Source of the DNA: Comamonas sp. lk
GTDB lineage: Bacteria; Pseudomonadota; Gammaproteobacteria; Burkholderiales; Burkholderiaceae_C
Assembly (NCBI RefSeq): GCF_900564145.1
Contig: NZ_UOOB01000001.1
Span: 2,234,754 to 2,298,753, forward strand
Length of the DNA: 64,000 nt
Direction: 5' to 3'
Shown: piece by piece, positions 26,481-34,272 of the stretch
Position numbering within the stretch: the stretch's first letter is position 1
Layout of the letters: every line of letters begins with the position of its first letter
The notes under the pieces: generated by a model
Databases searched by the model: none
What the model saw: the letters and a program-made list of their open reading frames with translations, nothing else
What the model was told of the DNA's origin: nothing
Translations under genes and position numbers: made by a program

Positions 26481-28271
26481 TCAGGCCAGCGCCTCTGCCT
26501 CGGCTTCGGCAGCAGCGGGGTGGCGTGCGGCCTTGCCGGCTTCCTTGAAGGGGTCGAGGCCGATGCGGCGCACGGCGTCGATGAAGTGCTCGCCGCTCAG
26601 GCGCAGATCGCGGTAGGTGGTGAGCACGGCTTCCAGCACATCGGGCACTTCGGCGGCCGAGAACGAGGGGCCAATCACCTTGCCGGCGACCGCGTCGCCC
26701 GACAGGGTTGCGCCATCGGAGCCGCCCAGCGTGACCTGGTACCACTCCTTGCCGTCCTTGTCCACGCCCAGAATGCCGATGTGACCGCTGTGGTGGTGGC
26801 CGCAAGAGTTGATGCAGCCGCTGATGTGCAGATCGATCTCGCCGATATCGTCCAGCTCATCCAGATCCTGGTAGCGCTGGGTAATGGCTTCGGCAATCGG
26901 CAGGCTGCGGGCATTGGCCAGGGCGCAGAAGTCGCCGCCGGGGCAGGCAATCATGTCGGTGAGCAAGGCCACATTGGTGCTGGCCAGGCCCAGGGCCTTG
27001 GCGCGCTGCCACAGGGCATGCAACTGGCTGACCTGCACCCAGGGCAGCATCACGTTCTGGTCGTGGGTCACGCGGGCTTCGCTGGCGGAGAAACCGTCCA
27101 CCAGCTCGGCCAGGGCATCCAGCTGCTCGCCGGTGGCGTCGCCAGGAGCTTGGCCCACGCGCTTGAAGGACAGAGTCACGGCACGCAGGCCTGGCACTTT
27201 GTGGGCATGGACATTGCGCGACAACCAGCGGGCAAATGCGGGTTCCTTGGCGGCTTGCTCGACCAGGGCTTTCTCGTCGGCAGCCGCATCGGCCACGGCA
27301 GGCAGTACCGGGGTGGTGAACATGGCTGCCACGCGGTCGAATTCGGCCTGGGGCACGGTGTGAGGGCCGCCGTCGACTTCGACGATCTGGCGGAATTCCT
27401 CTTCCACGGCATCGATATAGGCCTGGCCTTCGGCCTTGACCAGAATCTTGATGCGAGCCTTGTACTTGTTGTCGCGGCGGCCCAGCTCGTTGTAGACACG
27501 CACGATGGCCTCGATGTAATTCATGATCTGGTTCCAGGGCAGGAACTCACGAATCACCGTGCCGATGACGGGCGTGCGGCCCATGCCGCCGCCCACAAAG
27601 ACCTTGAAGCCGATCTCGCCTGCGGCGTTCTTGAGCACATGCAGGCCCACGTCATGCCAGCCGGTAGCGGCGCGGTCTTCGGTGGCGCCGGTGATGGCGA
27701 TCTTGAACTTGCGCGGCAGAAAAGCGAATTCTGGGTGCAGCGTGGTCCACTGGCGCAGGATTTCGGCGTAAGGGCGGGGATCGACGATTTCGTCGGGCGC
27801 AATGCCGGCCAGCGCATCGGTGGTGGTGTTGCGGATGCAATTGCCGCTGGTCTGGATGCCGTGCAGGTTCACGGAAGCCAGCAAATCCATCACATCGGCG
27901 GATTTGGACAGCGGAATCCAGTTGAACTGCACATTGGTGCGGGTGGTGAAGTGGGCGCAGTGCGTGGGCAGGAAGGTGGTGCCCAGCTTGCCCTGGCCTT
28001 CCATGGCAGCCTTGAAGACTTCGGCCTCGGGTGCGTCGTATTCACGGGCAATGCGGGCCAGCACACGGATCTGGGCGGTGTTGATCTCGCCGTAGGGCAC
28101 AGCCACACGCAGCATGGGAGCGTAGCGCTGAACATACCAGCCGTTTTGTAGGCGCAGGGGGCGGAAGTCATCTTCTGCCAGCTTGCCCGACTGCCAGCGG
28201 TTGAGCTGGTCGCGGAACTGATCGGCGCGTTGCTTGACGAACGCTTTGTCGAAATCGGTGTATTGGTACAT
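26481..28271 (-). CDS. cysI: Nitrite/sulfite reductase hemoprotein
   Basis: 596 residues, two NIR/SIR repeats. Sirohaem/4Fe-4S ligands are seen in CPGGDFC and CINSCGHHHSG in the second half, and the N-terminal HFTTRTNVQFNW motif is typical. It reduces sulfite to sulfide using six electrons. No cysJ flavoprotein is encoded beside it. First gene of the minus-strand cys cluster, so its upstream region (28272-28619) probably carries the operon promoter. Confidence 0.92.
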   Translation of the reverse strand: MYQYTDFDKAFVKQRADQFRDQLNRWQSGKLAEDDFRPLRLQNGWYVQRYAPMLRVAVPYGEINTAQIRVLARIAREYDAPEAEVFKAAMEGQGKLGTTFLPTHCAHFTTRTNVQFNWIPLSKSADVMDLLASVNLHGIQTSGNCIRNTTTDALAGIAPDEIVDPRPYAEILRQWTTLHPEFAFLPRKFKIAITGATEDRAATGWHDVGLHVLKNAAGEIGFKVFVGGGMGRTPVIGTVIREFLPWNQIMNYIEAIVRVYNELGRRDNKYKARIKILVKAEGQAYIDAVEEEFRQIVEVDGGPHTVPQAEFDRVAAMFTTPVLPAVADAAADEKALVEQAAKEPAFARWLSRNVHAHKVPGLRAVTLSFKRVGQAPGDATGEQLDALAELVDGFSASEARVTHDQNVMLPWVQVSQLHALWQRAKALGLASTNVALLTDMIACPGGDFCALANARSLPIAEAITQRYQDLDELDDIGEIDLHISGCINSCGHHHSGHIGILGVDKDGKEWYQVTLGGSDGATLSGDAVAGKVIGPSFSAAEVPDVLEAVLTTYRDLRLSGEHFIDAVRRIGLDPFKEAGKAARHPAAAEAEAEALA

Positions 28272-28619
28272 GTCTGCGGTTCTTCCGTGGAGCTGGTACT
28301 GCCTGCCCCTCTTGGGACAAGCGCTTGGCTTTGATCGTTAGGCAGAACTGTAGACAAGCTCTATATGGAAACAAACGATTGTTTCGTCCTTCATATATAT
28401 CTGATTGGTTATTAAAAACGTCGCCAGACCGCTTGTCTTGCGACTGGCAAGCCCTACGGTCCGGAGCAGAAAAAGCCGGTATTCGGCCGCAAACCTTGCT
28501 ATTTCCTTCAACTGCGCTTGCATTTTCGGAGCAGACCCCCTGGCTGTTTTTCTACAATAGAGGTCTGTACAACAATTGAGGCGCCCGGACAACCGCTTGG
28601 ATACCGCGGGTGCCTGACC
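28272..28619. promoter_or_regulatory. cysI promoter region, divergent from the CNNM gene
   Basis: AT-rich for this genome around 28360-28425, with ATATATATCTGATTGGTTAT and an imperfect palindrome AAACAAACGATTGTTT at 28370-28385. CysB-type activation is expected from the operon content but I cannot place a definite site. No gene is supported here. Confidence 0.4.
28580..28614 (+). promoter_or_regulatory. Stem-loop directly before the CNNM start codon
   Basis: GGCGCCCG (28580-28587) pairs with CGGGTGCC (28607-28614), eight pairs including one G-T, ending 5 bases before the ATG. It would occupy the ribosome-binding region. No known riboswitch consensus is recognised. Confidence 0.4.
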
Positions 28620-29948
28620 ATGGAAATAGCCATACTTTTCGCCCTGATCTGCCTTAATGGCTTGTTTGCCATGTCGGAAATTGCGCTGGTGACCGCGCGC
28701 AAGGCCCGCATGCAAAAAATGGTGGATGAGGGCGACAGCGGCGCAGCAGCTGCTATCAAATTGGGAGAGGATCCCACCCGCTTTCTGTCCACCATCCAGA
28801 TCGGCATCACCTCGATCGGTGTGCTCAACGGTATCGTCGGCGAGGCCGCGCTGGCCGGGCCGCTGGAGAACTGGCTGATCACCACGGGCATGGCCCAGAA
28901 ATACGCCGACTACCTATCTACCGGTCTGGTGGTGGTGATGATCACCTACTTCTCCATCGTGGTGGGCGAGCTGGTGCCCAAACGCCTGGGTCAGACCCAT
29001 CCCGAGGCGCTGGCGCGTCTGATGTCGCGCCCCATCAACTTTCTGGCGCTGGCGACCAAACCCTTTGTCTGGCTGCTGTCGGCCTCCACGCGCGGCCTGC
29101 TCAAGCTGCTGGGTGTCAAGGAAAACAACGGCAGCGCCGTGACCGAAGAAGAAATCCACGCCATGCTGGTGGAAGGCCGCACGGCCGGTGTGATCGAATC
29201 GCACGAGCACACCATGGTGCGCAATGTGTTCCGTCTCGATGACCGCCAGATCGGCTCGCTGATGGTGCCGCGCGGTGATGTGATTTGCCTGGATATTGAC
29301 GACAGCTTCGAAGCCAGCCTGGCCCGGGTGGAAGAGGCCGACCATGCGCGCTACCCCGTCATCCGTGGCGACATGAACAATGTTCTGGGTGTGCTCAATG
29401 CCCGCCAATGGCTGGCGCAGACGGTGCGTGAAAAAGGCCAGCGTGAACTGCGCGACCAGCCTTTGCAAGCCGCTCTGTATGTGCCCGAAACCATTACCGG
29501 CATGGAGTTGCTGGACAACTTCCGCACCTCGGATGTGCAAATGGCTTTTGTCATCGACGAGTACGGCGAGGTTCAAGGTATTGTGACCTTGCAAGACTTG
29601 ATCGAAGCCATTACCGGCGAGTTCCAGCCGCGCGATCTGGCCTCAAGCTGGGCGGTGCAGCGCGACGACGGCAGCTGGCTGCTGGACGGCCATATTCCCG
29701 TGCCCGAACTCAAGGACCATCTGAACCTTGTGGCCGTGCCCGAGGAAGAGCGCGGTCGCTATCACACCCTGAGCGGTATGTTCATGCTGCTGCTGGGCCG
29801 TCTGCCTAGCGAGGCCGACAGCGTGGAGTGGGAGAACTGGCGCTTTGAAGTCATGGACATGGATGGCAAGGCACTGGACAAGGTGCTAGCCACGCGCATT
29901 GCGCCCGATCAGACCCTGATCGGCACCGAGCTTCCGCGCAGCGAGTAA
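28620..29948 (+). CDS. CNNM/CorC (HlyC) family membrane protein
   Basis: 442 residues from the ATG at 28620; an upstream in-frame ATG at 28518 is judged too early. N-terminal DUF21 membrane domain (about 1-180, three to four helices, starting MEIAILFALICLNGLFAMSE), a CBS pair (about 200-330, with MVPRGDVICLDI and FVIDEYGEVQGIVTL), and the C-terminal CorC_HlyC domain. The family is linked to Mg2+/Co2+ transport, often efflux. There is no clear Shine-Dalgarno before the start, and a hairpin covers that region. Confidence 0.9.
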   Translation: MEIAILFALICLNGLFAMSEIALVTARKARMQKMVDEGDSGAAAAIKLGEDPTRFLSTIQIGITSIGVLNGIVGEAALAGPLENWLITTGMAQKYADYLSTGLVVVMITYFSIVVGELVPKRLGQTHPEALARLMSRPINFLALATKPFVWLLSASTRGLLKLLGVKENNGSAVTEEEIHAMLVEGRTAGVIESHEHTMVRNVFRLDDRQIGSLMVPRGDVICLDIDDSFEASLARVEEADHARYPVIRGDMNNVLGVLNARQWLAQTVREKGQRELRDQPLQAALYVPETITGMELLDNFRTSDVQMAFVIDEYGEVQGIVTLQDLIEAITGEFQPRDLASSWAVQRDDGSWLLDGHIPVPELKDHLNLVAVPEEERGRYHTLSGMFMLLLGRLPSEADSVEWENWRFEVMDMDGKALDKVLATRIAPDQTLIGTELPRSE

Positions 29949-29962
29949 TCTCAGTAAAAACA

Positions 29963-29995
29963 GCAAAAAGCGCTTGCCAGTCAAGCGCTTTTTGC
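29963..29995. terminator. Bidirectional terminator between the CNNM gene and mnmC
   Basis: Perfect 14-base stem GCAAAAAGCGCTTG / CAAGCGCTTTTTGC with loop CCAGT, between convergent genes. Confidence 0.92.
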
Positions 29996-30003
29996 TATCT
30001 GTT

Positions 30004-32013
30004 TTATGTTTTCGTCGCCCGCGCCGACATGCGCTGCGAATGCAGGGCCAGCGCCAGCTTGGCGTCCAGTGGCAGCGGCTCCCCGTGTACGCGGGCGGCC
30101 AGCAGCTCGCCTGCGAGCATGGACAGCGTAAGCCCGCGCGAGCCCATGCCCGTCAGCAGCCACAGCCCGTTGCTCTTAAGTTCTACGGGTCCGACCACGG
30201 GAATACGGTCGTAGGCGGCGCAGCGTACGCGGGCCCAGGTGGGAGGCTGGGTCTTGGCAGCAAAGAAGTCATCCAACGCCTGGCGGCATTCGGGCAGCAA
30301 GGCGGCCAGCTTTTCGCCGTTGCTGGCATGGGCGTCCCGCTGCTCGGCCTGGGTGGGCGGCAACGCGGTGACGTCGCGCTCGAAGGTGGAGCCCATGATC
30401 CATTGCCGCTGGCCCTGGGCGTTCGGAAAATCCGGCACGAGATTGCCGTGGCCGTTGACCGGGAAGGGCGGCATGGCTGCCCGCGTTTGCGCCGTGTGAG
30501 CGGCCATGCTGACCTGGCCGCGAATCGGCGCTATCTCCCAGGCCCCGGCCTGCAGACCGCTGGCTTGCAGCAAGGCCGTGCTGGCGGGCCCCAGGGCCAC
30601 CACCACCATCTCGGCCTGGGCCAGCGTCTTGCCCTCGGCGTCCATGGCCGTCCAGAGTGCATCGTCGGTCTGTGCGAGCCTGGCGACCGGCGCATTGCCT
30701 TGCCAGCGAATGCCCGCTGTTCCCAGCAAGGCCTTGACCAGTTGCGCGGGTCTGACCCAGCCCGCCTGCTCATGCCATAGGGCATGGCTGGCGGCGGGCA
30801 GATGGGCGGCCGCCAGTTGCTCGGGCGTGGCCGGGCAGCTCCATTGCAGACCGGCATGCGACTGCGGCGTCGCGGCATCCAGCCACTGTGGGGGCAGGTT
30901 CACGGGCTCATGCAGATCGTGCTCCAGCACGCCGCTATGCTCCCAGTCTTTGCCTTGATCGAGCAGCTGTGCGATGCTTAGCTGCTGCAATATCTGTAGC
31001 GTGGTGCGCACGCCGCTTCTGGATAAGCGCGATAAAACACTGTCATCTGGCGATACATGAGGGCAAAACAGGCCTGAGGGCAGGCCCGAGGCGCCGGCGG
31101 CGGGCGCATCGGCGGCATCCAGCACGCTGACCTGCCAGCCGCGTCTTGCGAGACTGGCGGCGGCAGCAGCACCGGCCAGACCGGCACCTATGACCAGGCA
31201 GCGTTCGGGCGCTGTCACCGGCGGCGGCAGCCCATCGTCTTTATGGCGAGGCTCCCAGCGCGGGTTGTAAACCGCGCGCAGGTTGTGGCGCTTGGGCGGA
31301 ATGCCGGGAACCTTGCGTACCTCAAACCCCTGCTGGGCGAGACCTTCGCGCACGCTGCCTGCAATGCACCAGCTTGCCACAGCGGTGCCACGCCGGCAGT
31401 GGCGTGCCACGTTCTTCATGGCTTCGGGGCTCCACAGCTCGGGATTGAGTTTGGGAGAAAAACCATCAAGGTAGACGCTGTCCACCGTCAGCTGCTGCTT
31501 GCGCAACACGGTCTGGGCATCTCCCACATAAAGGGTGAGCAGCACCTGTCCGTTGTCAAAAGACAGCCGGTGCACGCCGGGCAGCAAGCCCCACCACTGG
31601 GCCTGCAACTGCTCGGCCAAGAGCTGCAGCTGCGGGTCATCAGGCAGGCCGCGCAACAGATCGTCGGCAGACACGGGATAGGCCTCGATCGAGGCAAAGT
31701 GCAGCACGCGCGGGCGCAGGGGGTCTGCCTTCCAGGCAGCCCAGGTGACGAGAAAATTCAGTCCAAAGCCAAAGCCAATCTCCAGGATTCGCCATTGCGA
31801 GGCGTGGGCCCAGGCCTCGGGAAGACCGCAGCCGCCCAGGAAACCCTGACGAGCCTGATCCAGACCGCCCAGTTCGCTGCGGTACCGGTCACCGAAGCGG
31901 GGGCTATAGGGCGTGCCATCGGCAAGCCATGTGATGGATTCCCCATTGAGGGGCGGCTCCAGACTCTCACCGGGTTTTTCAGATGGGGGCAGGGGTAGGC
32001 TCTCGACAGACAT
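30004..32013 (-). CDS. mnmC: Bifunctional tRNA mnm5s2U34 methyltransferase / FAD-dependent oxidoreductase
   Basis: 669 residues, standard for MnmC. The N-terminal methyltransferase domain (about 1-250) carries LEIGFGFGLNFLVTW and VDSVYLDGFSPKLNPELW; the C-terminal FAD-dependent domain opens CLVIGAGLAGAAAAASLARRG (near residue 270) and ends GMGSRGLT. It completes the 5-methylaminomethyl-2-thiouridine modification at the tRNA wobble base. It starts 18 bases after the TRIC-type gene on the same strand, so it may be read from the glycine-riboswitch leader. Confidence 0.95.
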   Translation of the reverse strand: MSVESLPLPPSEKPGESLEPPLNGESITWLADGTPYSPRFGDRYRSELGGLDQARQGFLGGCGLPEAWAHASQWRILEIGFGFGLNFLVTWAAWKADPLRPRVLHFASIEAYPVSADDLLRGLPDDPQLQLLAEQLQAQWWGLLPGVHRLSFDNGQVLLTLYVGDAQTVLRKQQLTVDSVYLDGFSPKLNPELWSPEAMKNVARHCRRGTAVASWCIAGSVREGLAQQGFEVRKVPGIPPKRHNLRAVYNPRWEPRHKDDGLPPPVTAPERCLVIGAGLAGAAAAASLARRGWQVSVLDAADAPAAGASGLPSGLFCPHVSPDDSVLSRLSRSGVRTTLQILQQLSIAQLLDQGKDWEHSGVLEHDLHEPVNLPPQWLDAATPQSHAGLQWSCPATPEQLAAAHLPAASHALWHEQAGWVRPAQLVKALLGTAGIRWQGNAPVARLAQTDDALWTAMDAEGKTLAQAEMVVVALGPASTALLQASGLQAGAWEIAPIRGQVSMAAHTAQTRAAMPPFPVNGHGNLVPDFPNAQGQRQWIMGSTFERDVTALPPTQAEQRDAHASNGEKLAALLPECRQALDDFFAAKTQPPTWARVRCAAYDRIPVVGPVELKSNGLWLLTGMGSRGLTLSMLAGELLAARVHGEPLPLDAKLALALHSQRMSARATKT

Positions 32014-32031
32014 TGCAGGGTCTTGACTCTC

Positions 32032-32697
32032 TTATTCCCAGCGCTGCTGATAGGAGAACACCGGCAGACGCCATTTGAAGCGTATGGCGGCCAGGCGAAA
32101 CGCCAGGCCACCGGCAAAGCACACGATGGTGCTGATATTGGGGCTGACATCCAGAGCGCGCAGACCCAGGAACATCAGGCACACGGCCAGGGAGACGCTG
32201 GCATACAGCTCGCGGCGGAAGACCACGGGCACCTGGTTGCAGAGCACGTCGCGCAAAATGCCGCCGCTGATACCGGTGATCATGCCGGCCATGATGACGA
32301 CGATGGTGGGGTAGCCCAACTCCAGCGCGGTGTTGGAGCCAATCAGCGAGAAAGCGATCAAACCCATGGCGTCCAGCAGCAAAAACACCTGCTTCAAGCG
32401 GTGCATATGTCGGGCGATGAGCGTGGTCAGCAGGCCGAAGCTGATGACCAGATACACATATTCGGGGTGTTGCGTCCAGCCTATGGGGTAGTGGCCCAGC
32501 ACCATGTCGCGTATGGTGCCGCCACCCAGGGCGGTGACAAAGGCGATGACGACCACGCCAAAAATGTCCATATTGCGCCGGCCCGCAGCCAGTGCGCCGG
32601 ACATGGCTTCGGCCGCGATGGCCACCAGATAGATCACCAGCATGACGGTGATATTGCTGGCCTGGAAGGAGTCCAGCAAGGAAACGGAGGGAAGCAT
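32032..32697 (-). CDS. TRIC-type (UPF0126) membrane channel protein
   Basis: 221 residues from the ATG at 32697; a second in-frame ATG at 32733 is possible. Two repeats of three helices, each with the family motif (GGGTIRDMVLG and GGILRDVLCNQVP). Bacterial members have been called trimeric intracellular cation channels, but a recurrent association with glycine riboswitches points to glycine transport. A tandem glycine riboswitch lies directly upstream here, which supports that reading. Confidence 0.9.
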   Translation of the reverse strand: MLPSVSLLDSFQASNITVMLVIYLVAIAAEAMSGALAAGRRNMDIFGVVVIAFVTALGGGTIRDMVLGHYPIGWTQHPEYVYLVISFGLLTTLIARHMHRLKQVFLLLDAMGLIAFSLIGSNTALELGYPTIVVIMAGMITGISGGILRDVLCNQVPVVFRRELYASVSLAVCLMFLGLRALDVSPNISTIVCFAGGLAFRLAAIRFKWRLPVFSYQQRWE

Positions 32698-32754
32698 GAC
32701 AGCCCTGATTGGGTTAAGCCAGTCATTCGCCATAGCGAAATGTCAGGCGTGCCT

Positions 32755-32992
32755 CTCCCGCTGTCCTTTGTACCTGAGAGTTGCGTGCGCCAGCCTGGCC
32801 GTGCACTTGCCCCTTCGGTGAGCCTGCAGCAAAGGGCTGCGGGCTGCTCTCCAGTTGGCGAATTCGTGCGGCCGATCTATCGGCTGCACTGTCCTGTCCT
32901 GCGGTACGGGGTGCCTGAGCGATTATGGGAGTTTGCGCCTTCGGCGGAGGCATGGGGCCATGTTTGGCGCCTGCCTCGCTCTCCCGCAGGAA
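32755..32992 (-). promoter_or_regulatory. Tandem glycine riboswitch
   Basis: Read on the minus strand, aptamer 1 begins GCGGGAGAGC, contains CGCCGAAGGCGCAAACTCCC and closes with CAGGCACCCC...GGACAG (about 32990-32889). Aptamer 2 begins CTGGAGAGCAG, contains CACCGAAGGGGCAA and closes with CTCTCAGGTACAAAGGACAG (about 32857-32761). These are the conserved cores of the gcvT-type RNA in tandem. The second ends 20-60 bases before the TRIC-type gene, consistent with control of its translation or transcription. Confidence 0.9.
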
Positions 32993-33030
32993 AGCCGTGA
33001 TTCTAGCCAGTTGGAAGGGGGACTTCACGC

Positions 33031-33059
33031 AAAAAAGCCAAGGCCTGGAGCCTTGGCTT
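33031..33059 (-). terminator. Terminator after the HbpS/GlcG-type gene
   Basis: AAGCCAAGG / CCTTGGCTT stem with a T6 run on the minus strand, 25 bases past the stop at 33084. Confidence 0.85.
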
Positions 33060-33083
33060 ATGGGGCAGACGGGCCGCAGCGGC

Positions 33084-33575
33084 TTATTGCAGCTGATCTT
33101 TCAAGGCCGCCAGGGCTTTTTGTGCGCAGGCCTCGTCCAGGTGGCCGCCGGGCGCACCGGCCACGCCGATGGCGCCAATGACCTCATTGCCCGCCTTGAT
33201 GGGCACGCCGCCGGCCAGCACCAGAAAGCCGGGGATTTGCGCCAGACCGGCGGCATCGGGGTTGGATTGAATCGTCTTGGCCATGCCGCTGGTCGGGTTG
33301 CGCGACGATGCCGAGGTGAAAGCCTTGGCGGTGGCGGCTTTGGGCGTGTGGGCGCCGGCGCCATCGGCGCGGGACAGTGCCAGCAGCACGCCGGCGCGGT
33401 CCACCACGGCAGCGGTCACGTTATGGCCGTCGGCGCTGCAGGCGGCAACGGTTTGCTGGGCCAGTTGGGCGGCGGTTGCCGAGGCAATCGAGCGGGTGCT
33501 GACCGTAGCGGCAGAGGCGGCGCCGCAGGCCAGGGTGCTCAGGGCGAGGAGGGCAAAAGTGCTCAGGCGATTCAT
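33084..33575 (-). CDS. Secreted GlcG/HbpS-family (DUF336) protein
   Basis: 163 residues from the ATG at 33575, with GGAG upstream. Signal peptide MNRLSTFALLALSTLACGAA then SAATV, with probable cleavage after ASA. The rest is one GlcG/HbpS domain (VTAAVVDRAGVLLALSRADGA, GGVPIK, GAIGVAGAPGG). In Streptomyces, HbpS is a secreted haem-binding protein that modulates the SenS-SenR two-component system. Here a response regulator gene ends 109 bases upstream on the same strand and its sensor kinase lies before that. Haem binding is not proven. Confidence 0.88.
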   Translation of the reverse strand: MNRLSTFALLALSTLACGAASAATVSTRSIASATAAQLAQQTVAACSADGHNVTAAVVDRAGVLLALSRADGAGAHTPKAATAKAFTSASSRNPTSGMAKTIQSNPDAAGLAQIPGFLVLAGGVPIKAGNEVIGAIGVAGAPGGHLDEACAQKALAALKDQLQ

Positions 33576-33684
33576 GTCAGGGCTCCAGGGGGTGAAAGCA
33601 ATGACTGAACTGTAGGAACACGGGCGCTTGGCGCCTATTCGCAAGCCAACGGACGGCTCTCGGTAGTTTTACCGAGGGTGGGCC

Positions 33685-34272
33685 TCAGCTGCGGGCAGCG
33701 GCAGACAGCAGCAGCCGGGTCTGCTCGGCCACGGAGCCCGTGCCCAGCTTTTCGGCCAGCTTGGCACGGTGGGTGTCCACGGTGCGCACGGAGATATCCA
33801 GCGCGGCCGCGATCTCCTTGCTGCCCAGGCCCTTGGTGATCAGCTCCAGCACCTCGCGTTCGCGCTCGGTCAGCACCTGCAGATGGTGGCGGGCCTCGTT
33901 GCGCTCGGCCTGCCGGGCTAGCGTGGCCTGGGCAGTCCTGATGGCCTCCAGCAGGGTCTGCTCCTCTATGGGTTTGGTCAGAAAGTCGGTGACGCCGGCC
34001 TTGAAGGCCCGGCGGCAGGAGTGCAGATCGCCATGGCCGGTGATGACGATGGCCGGCCAGTCCACGCCTTGCGCACGCAGCTGCTCATACAGCTGCAGGC
34101 CGGACATCAGCGGCATGCGCAAATCCATGATCAGCACGCCGGGCTGGCTGCGGTCCAGATGGGCCAGGCATTCGGCAGGAGAGGCAAAGCAGCTCACGCT
34201 CAGGTCATAGGTCTGTAGCAGCAGATGCAAGGCCTCGCGCACCGAGGCGTCGTCGTCTATCAGGTAAATCAT
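33685..34272 (-). CDS. FixJ/NarL-type response regulator
   Basis: 195 residues from the ATG at 34272, which overlaps the sensor kinase stop by four bases. Receiver domain with D50 as phosphoacceptor (IMDLRMP), conserved T in VITGHGD, K in FLTKPI; then a LuxR-type helix-turn-helix (LTEREREVLELITKGLGSKE, about 133-180). Target genes unknown; the adjacent HbpS/GlcG-type gene is a candidate. Confidence 0.93.
   Translation of the reverse strand: MIYLIDDDASVREALHLLLQTYDLSVSCFASPAECLAHLDRSQPGVLIMDLRMPLMSGLQLYEQLRAQGVDWPAIVITGHGDLHSCRRAFKAGVTDFLTKPIEEQTLLEAIRTAQATLARQAERNEARHHLQVLTEREREVLELITKGLGSKEIAAALDISVRTVDTHRAKLAEKLGTGSVAEQTRLLLSAAARS

Noticed and set aside
26458..26805. N-terminal extension of the DUF934 gene
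   Set aside because: The upstream part is an out-of-frame reading of cysI; the family begins at MKILANQDYPG.
26520..28151. 543-residue plus-strand frame
   Set aside because: Antisense shadow of cysI; low-complexity Gly/Ala/His sequence.
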